Shown here one piece after another: positions 26,990 through 35,087 of a DNA stretch of 64,000 nucleotides. The stretch spans positions 62,001-126,000 of the forward strand of contig JAVUPY010000052.1 in NCBI GenBank assembly GCA_032252755.1, read 5' to 3'. The notes under the pieces are model-generated. The model was given only the letters and a program-made list of their open reading frames with translations, was not told the DNA's origin and did no database searches. Origin of the DNA: Terriglobia bacterium. GTDB taxonomy: Bacteria > Acidobacteriota > Terriglobia > Terriglobales > Acidobacteriaceae. Position 1 is the stretch's first letter; each line of letters begins with the position of its first letter. The position numbers were made by a program, and so were the translations under genes.

Positions 26990-28159
26990 CTAAGCTTCGC
27001 GCAAGGCGATAGTAATCGGTAGGCGTGCGGCTCGAAGTGCCGGCAGCAAGCCGCCAACCAGACCCATCACGGCTGAGAACACCACACCTGCGACCAGGAT
27101 TGTCGGCGTCACTCTAAACGCGAATGACAACTCGGCGAAGGCGGCCGTGTTTCCGGTCGCACCGGTGAAGCCGTTCATCGGGATCGCCAGCAGGCAGCCG
27201 AGCACGCCGCCGAGGATGGCGATCATCACAGATTCGATCAAAAACGAGAAGAGGATGCTCAGCCGGGAGAATCCGAGTGCACGCAGAGTTCCGACTTCGC
27301 GGGTGCGCGCGGCCACGATGCCGTACATGGTGTTCATGGCGCCGAAAACCGCGCCAATACCCATAACGATGGCCACGAATCCCGCCAAGGCCAACAGCGC
27401 TGTTGCGACTGGACCAGCCTGATCCGCGTAATACTTCCGCTCGCTGTCCATCTGCACCTGCATCTGGGGGTTGGCGCGCAGGTCCTTGTCGAACTGCGAC
27501 AGCACATCTTTGTTCGTCAAGCGAACGGTCAGGGATTCGCAGCCGCCGTTACGGTCGAAAGCTGTGTTCATGACGTTGAAGTCGCCCCAGATTTCGCTTT
27601 CGAATGAACTGTCTCCGGCGGTGAATATCCCGACGATCTTCCAGTTACGCTTCTGCATCCAGACGTTAGAGCCGAGGTCGAATCCGCGAATGCGGTCAGC
27701 CGCTTTCTTCCCGACAATAATCTCGTTGAGACCGGGCTGGAAATTCCGGCCCTCCACGATCTGGATACCCCTTCGGACCTGGAATGCGACCTGTTGTACA
27801 CCACGGACGGTGATATTCGTCATCTCGCCGTCGCTGCGACGAGGTTTGCCGGTGATGACGACGATATCGCACGCCGCGAGCGGCTGGCCGTCAGGGCCTC
27901 GCGCGACGCGCGAATCCATTATGATGGTGTTCGCATTGCTGCGGTTCATCCACGAGGTCAGTTCCGATGCTGAGCCGCGCTGCACCACGATTCCATTGTC
28001 ATCCGAACCCGTCGCCGCTAGCGCGATGCGGAACCCCGAAGCCATTGCCGCGAGGCTCACGAAGACAGCGACGACCAGGGCGATACCGCCAATGGCGAGC
28101 AGCGTGGTCTTCCAGCGCTCGCGGATGTTTCGCAAGGTGTACGTGATGGGCAGTGCCAT
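26990..28159 (-). CDS. FtsX/MacB-type ABC permease (second)
   Basis: This 389-residue protein has one N-terminal helix, a periplasmic MacB-PCD-like domain and three C-terminal helices with the FtsX signature (MYGIVAARTREVGTLRALGFS). It starts directly where the previous permease ends (overlap at 28159), so the two permeases probably form a heterodimer with the shared ATPase and the HlyD-type adaptor. MacB-like systems export peptides, lipids or macrolides. The cargo is unknown. Confidence 0.88.
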   Translation of the reverse strand: MALPITYTLRNIRERWKTTLLAIGGIALVVAVFVSLAAMASGFRIALAATGSDDNGIVVQRGSASELTSWMNRSNANTIIMDSRVARGPDGQPLAACDIVVITGKPRRSDGEMTNITVRGVQQVAFQVRRGIQIVEGRNFQPGLNEIIVGKKAADRIRGFDLGSNVWMQKRNWKIVGIFTAGDSSFESEIWGDFNVMNTAFDRNGGCESLTVRLTNKDVLSQFDKDLRANPQMQVQMDSERKYYADQAGPVATALLALAGFVAIVMGIGAVFGAMNTMYGIVAARTREVGTLRALGFSRLSILFSFLIESVMIAILGGVLGCLLAIPMNGFTGATGNTAAFAELSFAFRVTPTILVAGVVFSAVMGLVGGLLPALRAARLPITIALREA

Positions 28160-29337
28160 TACAGTTGCCTCAACATGTCTGTGATTCGCGCCCGGTACGC
28201 TAGTAACGCCGGAACGAATCCCGCCAGAAGTCCGAGCAGTACGGCTCCCGAGAGTCCCAGGACGACGATGCGCGGCTGAAGGCCGAAATCGGGGAAGCCA
28301 CGCACCACGTCGCCGATGAATGGAATTCCGGGAAGCGCAGTGATTGCACCGCGGCTCAGAAAGACGCCAAGGGCACCGCCGATGATTGCCATTGCCAACG
28401 CTTCGGCAAGTATCAACGCCATTACCAGCCCGCCCGAGAAGCCCAGCGTCTTGAGCACGGCGATTTCGTTGCGACGCTCGCGAACCGACATGCTCATTGT
28501 GTTGGCCGTGACCAGTAGAATTGTGAAGGTCACGGCGAGCCCGATACCGCGCAACAGCAGGGCCAGGTTCCCTGCCATCGCGACGAACCCGGCGCGGAAT
28601 GCAGCCTCGGTTTCCGTCCGCGTCTGCACGGCGCTGTTCTCGAACATCGCGTCGATCTTCTTGCTGATCTCTCCCGCCTTGCTGGGATCATCGACCTGCA
28701 CGACGTAAATTCCGGTCTGCACCCGGCGGCCGGTGGATTCGTACAGGTATTTGTGATGGAAGTACATCATTGTCAGATCGGTACCCGGGTTTTTCTGAAG
28801 ATCCGCGTCGTAGATGCCGCGAATGACAAATTCGAAGGGATGGCCGATGCGGTAGGGCGGAATAGCGCTTTCCATCTGGAAGGTGTCGCCGACCTTCCAT
28901 CCCCAGCGCTCGGCGGTCTTGCGGCCGACGATACAGCCGCGCATGTCTTCGAGGAAAGCCTGTTTCTGGTCTGCCGGAAGCTGGAACTCGGGATACATCG
29001 CCAGGAAGGGTTCGGCCTCGACGGCTAGATTGGGGAAGAAATACTTGAAATCGCCTTTGTAAACGCCCATGAACCAGGATTCGCGTGCAACCGATTTCAC
29101 GCCGGGAATGGTTGCGATCTCCTGTTCGTATTTCAGTGGCAATTCAAAGGCGAGGCTAACCTGGTGACGCGTAACCAACCGAGCGGCGCTTGCGCTCTTC
29201 AAACTCCAACTCACAGCAGCGAGAACCGACTCCAGCGTGCAGAGCAGGAAAATGCACAGGGCCAGTGCCAGTATCGTGCTAGTGGTGCGCACCCAGTTGC
29301 GCCGCAGATGCTTGAGGACAAACGGTAGGAAACGCAT
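28159..29337 (-). CDS. FtsX/MacB-type ABC permease (first)
   Basis: This 392-residue permease has an N-terminal helix (TILALALCIFLLCTLESV), a large extracytoplasmic domain and three C-terminal helices. The cytoplasmic loop SVRERRNEIAVLKTLGFSG is typical of FtsX-like permeases. It starts one base beyond the ATPase gene end and ends in a one-base overlap with the second permease. The two permeases are clearly different in sequence, which suggests a heterodimer. Confidence 0.88.
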   Translation of the reverse strand: MRFLPFVLKHLRRNWVRTTSTILALALCIFLLCTLESVLAAVSWSLKSASAARLVTRHQVSLAFELPLKYEQEIATIPGVKSVARESWFMGVYKGDFKYFFPNLAVEAEPFLAMYPEFQLPADQKQAFLEDMRGCIVGRKTAERWGWKVGDTFQMESAIPPYRIGHPFEFVIRGIYDADLQKNPGTDLTMMYFHHKYLYESTGRRVQTGIYVVQVDDPSKAGEISKKIDAMFENSAVQTRTETEAAFRAGFVAMAGNLALLLRGIGLAVTFTILLVTANTMSMSVRERRNEIAVLKTLGFSGGLVMALILAEALAMAIIGGALGVFLSRGAITALPGIPFIGDVVRGFPDFGLQPRIVVLGLSGAVLLGLLAGFVPALLAYRARITDMLRQL

Positions 29338-29338
29338 A

Positions 29339-30037
29339 TCAGTTCGTCAGCACGCCCTTCTCGAGATGATGCTGAACGTGTGCCCTTGCGGCCGCGCGCG
29401 GGTCGTGCGTGACCATCAGAATTGTCTTCTGGAACTCGCGATTCAGGACCTCCATTAGCGCAAGAATTTCCTCCGCGCTCTTGGCGTCGAGATCGCCGGT
29501 AGGCTCGTCGGCGACGACGATCTGCGGATCGGTGACGACGGCGCGCGCAATGGCGACGCGCTGCTCCTCACCGCCGGACAATTGCCGCGGATAATGTTTG
29601 GCTCGGTGCTCCAACCCCACCACCTTGAGCGCGAGCATGGCGCGTTCGCGGCGCTGCTTACGCGAAAGGTGTGTCAGCAGGAGCGGCAGTTCGATGTTCT
29701 CAAGGGCATTGAGAACCGGAATGAGGTTGTAGAACTGGAAGATAAATCCCACGGTGCGGGTCCGCCACCTCGCGAGTTCTCCCTCGGAGAGGCGCGACAG
29801 TTCCGTGCCGGCGATGTGGAGATTGCCCGAGGTCGGCCGGTCGATGCCGGCGATCAGGTTCAGCAGCGTCGTCTTGCCCGACCCGGAGGGCCCCATAAGA
29901 GCCACGAATTCGCCCTGTTGCACCTGCAGGTTGAGCCCGTCGAGCACGGTCAGACGAATGCTGTCGCGCGTGTAGACCTTGCGCAAATCGCGCACGTCGA
30001 CTGCAACTGCCCTGGTTTGTGCCCCGGTGTCAGGCAT
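29339..30037 (-). CDS. MacB/LolD-type ABC transporter ATP-binding protein
   Basis: This 232-residue ATPase has Walker [11 protein letters not shown], signature [14 protein letters not shown] and Walker [12 protein letters not shown] followed by the H-loop VTHDP. It belongs to the class that energises MacB/LolCDE-type mechanotransmission transporters. It lies six bases after the adaptor gene and one base before the first permease gene. It would hydrolyse ATP at the cytoplasmic face of the two permeases. Confidence 0.93.
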   Translation of the reverse strand: MPDTGAQTRAVAVDVRDLRKVYTRDSIRLTVLDGLNLQVQQGEFVALMGPSGSGKTTLLNLIAGIDRPTSGNLHIAGTELSRLSEGELARWRTRTVGFIFQFYNLIPVLNALENIELPLLLTHLSRKQRRERAMLALKVVGLEHRAKHYPRQLSGGEEQRVAIARAVVTDPQIVVADEPTGDLDAKSAEEILALMEVLNREFQKTILMVTHDPRAAARAHVQHHLEKGVLTN

Positions 30038-30043
30038 GAATTC

Positions 30044-31243
30044 TCATCCTTTCAGGTGAACGCGGTCGCCGCTCTTCAGTGAATCCGGCGGCTTGCTCAC
30101 GAGCAGTTCCGAACCGGTGAGCCCGCCCTTGATGACGACGTTTCCGCCGCGTTCTCCGCCAAGCGTCACTGGTTTCTCCTGCACGGTTCCGTTCGAGATC
30201 TCAAATACGATTGGGTTTCCGTCCCGGGTTGCGACGGACTCTTTGGGCAAATACATCACCGGTTGCGGCTTGTCGTCTTTCGCAACAGGCCTGGTCTTCT
30301 CAAGGAAAGTGACATTTGCGCTCATCTCCGGCTTGAGGTCCTTGTCACGATCGAGGAACGCAACCTTCACAGTGACGGTGGCCTTGGTCCGGTCAGCCGT
30401 CGGAATGATCTGGCGCAACTCACCCCGGAAGCGGCGATCGCCGAAGGCCTGGACCACGATTTCGGCCGGTTGGTGCGGCTTCAGTTTCGAGACATTCGCT
30501 TCGTTGACATCAACCTCGACTTCGAGGGAGTTCATATCTGCCATCGCGACGATGGCGCCTGAAGAGGTTGAGATATTCACACCGGGAGGAATGGGGGCGA
30601 CGCTCTCGCCGACCTCCGCCATCTTCTTTACAACCACGCCGGAGAAGGGCGCGCGTATCAGAGTGAAGTCGTACAGAGACCGGTTATAGGCGAGATCGGC
30701 TTTTGCCTGCGCCAGCGCGGCTTGCGCCAACCGTACCCGACTTTCGGCCGCGTCACGCTGGTCGGTGGAGAGGACCTTTTCATGCGCCAGCTTTTCGGCG
30801 ATTCCGGCCTGGCGCTGCGCCTCGCCAAGATCGGCCTCCGCGTGGAGAATAGCGGCCTTGGAGCGTTCTATGTTGGCGCTGTAGTCTTCACTTTCAAGAC
30901 GCGCGATCACCTCGCCTTCGCTGACGCGACTGCCTTCTTCGACACGGAGTTCCGCCAGGCGGCCTTGGATCTTCGCCGAGACGACCGCCTTGCGCCGAGC
31001 AACAACGTATCCGGAGGCGGCAAGGACGGGAGCGGCCGGTTGCGGTCCGTTCACGGTCTGAATCGACGGACGAACCACCTCCACCTCGGTGCCCGTGTGG
31101 GCGTCCCGATACTGGAGTCCAAAGCGGACTCCCGCCCCGAGCAGCATCAGGACAACTAACCAGATGAGCCATTTCCAACGGTTCGAGGGCGGCGGATTAC
31201 GATCAATCTTTAATGATTGCAGTTGCTGCTTAAGGTCTTCCAC
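30044..31243 (-). CDS. HlyD/RND-type periplasmic adaptor
   Basis: This 399-residue membrane-fusion protein has one N-terminal helix (WLIWLVVLMLLGAGVRF), a lipoyl-like half (GRLAELRVEEGSRVSEGEVIARLE), a coiled-coil hairpin (about 125-190) and beta-barrel and membrane-proximal domains. It begins with a GTG (31243) preceded by GAGAAGG. It leads an operon with an ATPase and two FtsX-type permeases and probably bridges them to an outer-membrane channel encoded elsewhere. A two-component system lies just upstream on the same strand. Confidence 0.88.
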   Translation of the reverse strand: MEDLKQQLQSLKIDRNPPPSNRWKWLIWLVVLMLLGAGVRFGLQYRDAHTGTEVEVVRPSIQTVNGPQPAAPVLAASGYVVARRKAVVSAKIQGRLAELRVEEGSRVSEGEVIARLESEDYSANIERSKAAILHAEADLGEAQRQAGIAEKLAHEKVLSTDQRDAAESRVRLAQAALAQAKADLAYNRSLYDFTLIRAPFSGVVVKKMAEVGESVAPIPPGVNISTSSGAIVAMADMNSLEVEVDVNEANVSKLKPHQPAEIVVQAFGDRRFRGELRQIIPTADRTKATVTVKVAFLDRDKDLKPEMSANVTFLEKTRPVAKDDKPQPVMYLPKESVATRDGNPIVFEISNGTVQEKPVTLGGERGGNVVIKGGLTGSELLVSKPPDSLKSGDRVHLKG

Positions 31244-31476
31244 AACCTTCTCCCGATGGCGAACATGCTAGCAAGCATCCGACGGTTTGGCACGAAAGTG
31301 TAATAACTCAAAAGCTGAGCCTCCGAGGCTGGTTAGAACTATGGATTTAGGTAAATGGCAGGGCGTTACCGGCGAAAGGAATCGCTCCACCGTCACCTGC
31401 AAAGGACATGCGCCGAGTCGAAAACCGTTTTCGTGGTAGCTCTAAGGCCTCACGCGCAGGCCAACTCAATTGGGGA

Positions 31477-32217
31477 TCAGTTCTTTTGCGGTTCCGAAAC
31501 AAAGCGATACCCCACCCCCCGAACGGTAAGCAGGTGCTTGGGGCTGGAGGGCTGGTCTTCCAGATACCGCCGGAGGCGGACGATGAAGTTGTCGATTGCG
31601 CGGGTGTCGGTGTCTTCGCGCAGACCCCAGACTTCGTCGAGAATCTGCTTGCGCGAGACGGCGCGGCCTTCGTTCTTGATCAGGTAGCGCAGGAGTTCGG
31701 CTTCCATCAGGGTAAGGTGCGTCTTCTGCTTGCGCGCGGTGAGTTCGAGCGCTCCGAAATCGATCTTTCGTCCGTTGAATGTGATGATCTCGGGCACGCC
31801 GTTCTTGGCGGCCTCGGGTACGCCGTTCGGAACAGAATGGCGCATCCATTCGGTGCGTCGCAGAAGGCCATTGACGCGCGCCATCAGGATGGAAAGATCG
31901 AATGGCTTGGGGAGGTAATCGTCGGTCCCGGATTCGAATCCCTTGAGCACATCTTCAGGGCGTCCGCGGGCGGTAAGCATCAGGACAGGAACGTAGTTCT
32001 TCTTGCGGCGAAGTTCACTCGCGAGCCAAAAGCCATCTTTGCCGGGGAGCATGACATCGAGCACGATGACGTCCGCGGCTTGAGGTTGGTTCGAGAGTAT
32101 CTGCCAGGCGGCTTCCGCGGTCTCAAATACCTTGACTTCGTGCCCGTCGGCCTCCAGGTTGAACTGCAATCCCTGCGCCAGGTGCATTTCATCCTCAACG
32201 ACGAAGACGCGGCTCAA
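31477..32217 (-). CDS. OmpR-family response regulator
   Basis: This 246-residue protein has a receiver domain (phospho-acceptor aspartate in VIVLDVMLPGKDG, and lysine in DYLPKPFD) followed by a winged-helix DNA-binding domain (EDTDTRAIDNFIVRLRRYLE, TVRGVGYRF). It overlaps the kinase gene by four bases (ATGA). It is upstream of the MacB-type operon on the same strand, so that operon is a likely target (inference). Confidence 0.93.
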   Translation of the reverse strand: MSRVFVVEDEMHLAQGLQFNLEADGHEVKVFETAEAAWQILSNQPQAADVIVLDVMLPGKDGFWLASELRRKKNYVPVLMLTARGRPEDVLKGFESGTDDYLPKPFDLSILMARVNGLLRRTEWMRHSVPNGVPEAAKNGVPEIITFNGRKIDFGALELTARKQKTHLTLMEAELLRYLIKNEGRAVSRKQILDEVWGLREDTDTRAIDNFIVRLRRYLEDQPSSPKHLLTVRGVGYRFVSEPQKN

Positions 32218-33128
32218 GCTTTCACCCTCGGCAATCGAATTGTCACTGTTGCTCCTTTGCCTTCACCATCGCTCTCCGCCCACGCGGCACCGCCATGGCG
32301 CTCAGCGATCGCACGCACGATGAACAGGCCAAGCCCCGTCCCCTTCACTTTCGCGATTGTGCGCAATGGCACACGATAAAAACGTTTGAATATTCGCTTC
32401 AACTCACCGCGGGGAATGCCGACACCGTGGTCGGCAACGCGCACCAACGACTGACCGCCTTCGCTTATGAGCACAGCTTTAATTCGCTTTTGCTGTGGCG
32501 AATACTTGACCGCGTTCTCCAGCAGGTTGGTAATCGCCGTCCGGAGATCGTCAAGATCTCCACGTACAACCGATTCTTCCTGGCTGACGAAATGATTCTC
32601 GATATTCATCTCATCGGTGCTCAGGTGGTTACGCACGCGCGAAACTTCGACGCACTCCGCTGTCAGTTCTGCCAGGTCGATTTCCTGCCAATGCTCCTGG
32701 CCGCGCTTGTGCCCGGCCTTGCTGGCTCGGAGAACCTGCTCGACCGTGGACATTAGGCGATCGGTGTCGTCCAACATGATGTCGTAGAACTTCTTGCGCT
32801 GGACTTCGTCGAGCTTCCGGCTCTGCAAGGTTTCGAGATAAAGGCGGATGGAAGCGACCGGTGTCTTTAACTCGTGCGTGACCGCGTTGATGAAGCTGTC
32901 GTGTTGCTCGTTGCGCCGGATTTCGCGGACGAGAAAGATGGTGTTCCAGACGACGCCGGCAATCAGGATGGCGAAGAAGATGATTCCCAGCACGAGCGGA
33001 ACAATTTCGCGCCAGTGGATGATCCACGAAATGTTCAGGACAACGGCGGTCGCGACCAGGCAAGCGCCCAGTACGATTGCGAACGCCATCGCTTTTCGCC
33101 GGCTGGTAATTTGCATAGAAAAGCCCAT
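32214..33128 (-). CDS. Sensor histidine kinase with minimal sensor loop
   Basis: This 304-residue kinase has two N-terminal helices (about 14-34 and 43-66) separated by only about eight residues, so there is practically no periplasmic sensor domain. A HisKA domain (THELKTPVASIRLYL) and a HATPase domain (NLLENAVKYSP, DHGVGIPRGEL, GTGLGLFIV) follow. Intramembrane-sensing kinases of this form often respond through ABC transporters. The start ATG (33128) lies within a perfect 10-bp hairpin whose loop contains part of the ribosome-binding site. Confidence 0.9.
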   Translation of the reverse strand: MGFSMQITSRRKAMAFAIVLGACLVATAVVLNISWIIHWREIVPLVLGIIFFAILIAGVVWNTIFLVREIRRNEQHDSFINAVTHELKTPVASIRLYLETLQSRKLDEVQRKKFYDIMLDDTDRLMSTVEQVLRASKAGHKRGQEHWQEIDLAELTAECVEVSRVRNHLSTDEMNIENHFVSQEESVVRGDLDDLRTAITNLLENAVKYSPQQKRIKAVLISEGGQSLVRVADHGVGIPRGELKRIFKRFYRVPLRTIAKVKGTGLGLFIVRAIAERHGGAAWAESDGEGKGATVTIRLPRVKA

Positions 33129-33151
33129 GGAAATTTTACTCCCATGGGCTT
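33121..33151 (-). promoter_or_regulatory. Hairpin covering the histidine kinase start
   Basis: A perfect inverted repeat, AAGCCCATGG / CCATGGGCTT (33121-33130 and 33142-33151), has an 11-base loop. On the mRNA the GGGAG ribosome-binding site spans the first arm and the loop, and the ATG sits in the second arm. The hairpin could limit translation of the kinase gene. Regulation is inference from the structure. Confidence 0.45.
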
Positions 33152-33224
33152 AAATCACTGAGCAGAGCCGATCTTCCGGCCTGCTGGAAAATGGCAGAAA
33201 GTTCAGGTGTTTGGGGCCTGAACG

Positions 33225-34112
33225 CTAGTCGTACGCTTGTGCGAGTCCTTCGTCTGCAACCTTAAGCTTGGGCTGTATTCGGCTATCTGGGCGAGGCAGC
33301 TTGATGTTCTTCGCCAGGCCGAGCACCCTCATTGCCTGGATTCCGTACCAGTTCAAGTCGATCTCCCACCAACGCAGCCCGTGGCGAGCCGAACTCGGAT
33401 GAGCGTGGTGATTGTTGTGCCAGCCTTCACCGAAGGTGAGCACAGCGATCAACATGTTGTTCGTGGAGTCGTCGCCAGTCTCGAAGCGCTGCGAGCCCCA
33501 CAGGTGCGTCGCCGAATTCACAAGCCAAGTGGCGTGCAGCCCGACGGTCGTTCGCAGGAAGATGCCCCAGAGCACGGCCTGCCAACCCATCGTGAGCAAT
33601 ATCACGATCCCGAGCACGGTCAATGGAACCCAGTGCCACTTGCTGATCCAGACGTGAAACTTGTCTTTGCGAAGGTCTGGGACATATGGCGCCAGTTCCG
33701 TCGTGGACTGGTGCATGGCCTTGCCCATCAGGATCCAGCCCATGTGCGACCACCACTTGCCGTCGCGTGGAGAGTGCGGATCGCCGGGCTTGTCGGTAAG
33801 CTGATGGTGGATGCGATGCGTCGCCACCCAGAATATGGGACCGCCTTCCAGCGCCAGCGTTCCGCAAAGCGTCAGGAAATATTCCATCCACTTCGGCGTG
33901 GTGTATCCGCGATGCGTCAGCAGGCGGTGATAGCCCATGCCGATTCCGAGGCTTCCGGAAACCCACCACAAGAATGCTGCGAGCGCGGCAGCTTTCCATG
34001 AGAAAAAGAAGAGCGCGATGACCGCGCCGACGTGGAAAGCCACCATGAAAGATGTCGTGATCCAGTTTATCTGGTTGCGTTCAGGACTATTCTGATCGAA
34101 TACCATTGCCAT
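33225..34112 (-). CDS. Acyl-CoA/fatty acid desaturase (delta-9 type)
   Basis: This 295-residue integral-membrane desaturase has the three histidine boxes that bind the di-iron centre: HRLLTHRG, HRIHHQLTD and HNNHHAHPS. Two pairs of hydrophobic helices (about 20-50 and 150-190) separate them. It would introduce a cis double bond in fatty acyl chains, adjusting membrane fluidity. Transcribed alone. Length and box spacing match bacterial stearoyl-CoA-desaturase-like enzymes. Confidence 0.93.
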   Translation of the reverse strand: MAMVFDQNSPERNQINWITTSFMVAFHVGAVIALFFFSWKAAALAAFLWWVSGSLGIGMGYHRLLTHRGYTTPKWMEYFLTLCGTLALEGGPIFWVATHRIHHQLTDKPGDPHSPRDGKWWSHMGWILMGKAMHQSTTELAPYVPDLRKDKFHVWISKWHWVPLTVLGIVILLTMGWQAVLWGIFLRTTVGLHATWLVNSATHLWGSQRFETGDDSTNNMLIAVLTFGEGWHNNHHAHPSSARHGLRWWEIDLNWYGIQAMRVLGLAKNIKLPRPDSRIQPKLKVADEGLAQAYD

Positions 34113-34323
34113 CCTTACCCAAACAAGCAGTGCGGCACGTCTTCACCCGCCGTGCCTCTTGATGTAAAGATATATTTCTTAAAGCTCACGGTTTGTAATA
34201 GTTGTGTAAGTTAGGAGAACGAAAGTAGTAGCCCAGGTTCCGCCGCTGCTTGCGGGCGCAACTGGACGAAGTGCCCCGGGTTATTTCCAGTGCTCCCATC
34301 CGAGTTGCCGCTCCTCCCTCGAG

Positions 34324-34350
34324 AAGTTGCAAACGCGAATCGAGCAACTT
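34324..34350 (+). promoter_or_regulatory. Small leader hairpin before the DUF5666-like gene
   Basis: A 7-bp inverted repeat (AAGTTGC / GCAACTT, 34324-34330 and 34344-34350) ends two bases before the AAGGAG ribosome-binding site. It could influence translation start. Short stem, so chance is possible. Confidence 0.3.
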
Positions 34351-34363
34351 GCAAGGAGATTTG

Positions 34364-35080
34364 ATGACCCGCAAACTTACTGTTCTTCTCCTGTTCACAG
34401 CTGCCATGGCGTGGGCTCAGTCCGAGCCCGCCGCTCCGCGCGAACACTATTCCTGGCAACAGCAAGACACAACCCACACCCAGGTCGTTCGCGGACCATT
34501 CTGCGGCACGGGCGGCACGATCACCGCCATTGAAGGCGACACCATCACCATCAAGACCATGGACGGCAAGCAGGCCACGGTGAAGGTCACGCCCGAAACG
34601 CGCTATCGCCGTGACCGACAGGAAGCCAAGCTCTCCGACTTCAAAGTCGGCGACACGGTTTTCGTTCGCGGCGAACCCAGCGGCGAGAACACCTGGACGG
34701 CGCAGGGCATCATGTCTAACCAGAATATGGGTCGGGGCATGATGATGCGCGAGGAAATGGGCAAGAAGGTCATCGCGGGAGAGGTCGCGAAAATCGATGG
34801 CACCAGCCTGACGATCAATCGTCCCGATGGGCAGACGCAGGTCATCCAGGTCGATGAGACTACATCGTTCCGTAACGCGAAGCGCGAAAGCATCACGCTC
34901 GCGGATATCAAAGTTGGCGACCGTGTGTTCGGCCGAGGTGAACTGAAGGACGGCGTTTTCGTTCCCGCGGTGTTGAACGTCGGCGCTCCGGGCGAAATGC
35001 GCATGAGGCGTCGTGGAGGACCTGAGGGCCAAGGCCAGAATCCGCCACCACCCCAGGGCGGGGAGCAGCAGCCCCAGTAA
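34364..35080 (+). CDS. Secreted DUF5666-like protein
   Basis: About 238 residues with a signal peptide (TVLLLFTAAMAWAQ) and two similar beta-rich repeats, GTITAIEGDTITIKTMDGKQ...FKVGDTVFVRGE and GEVAKIDGTSLTINRPDGQ...IKVGDRVFGRGE, the DUF5666 type. Methionine-rich (MGRGMMMREEM) and glycine/proline/glutamine-rich segments lie between the repeats and at the C-terminus. The start is the ATG at 34364 with AAGGAG five bases upstream; an upstream extension to 34250 is not likely. It precedes the TonB-type receptor by seven bases and is probably co-transcribed with it. Confidence 0.75.
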   Translation: MTRKLTVLLLFTAAMAWAQSEPAAPREHYSWQQQDTTHTQVVRGPFCGTGGTITAIEGDTITIKTMDGKQATVKVTPETRYRRDRQEAKLSDFKVGDTVFVRGEPSGENTWTAQGIMSNQNMGRGMMMREEMGKKVIAGEVAKIDGTSLTINRPDGQTQVIQVDETTSFRNAKRESITLADIKVGDRVFGRGELKDGVFVPAVLNVGAPGEMRMRRRGGPEGQGQNPPPPQGGEQQPQ

Positions 35081-35087
35081 GTTGCCC

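Noticed and set aside
34250-34363. N-terminal extension of the DUF5666-like protein
   Set aside because: The ATG at 34364 has AAGGAG at proper distance and begins a signal peptide; the extension would bury the signal.
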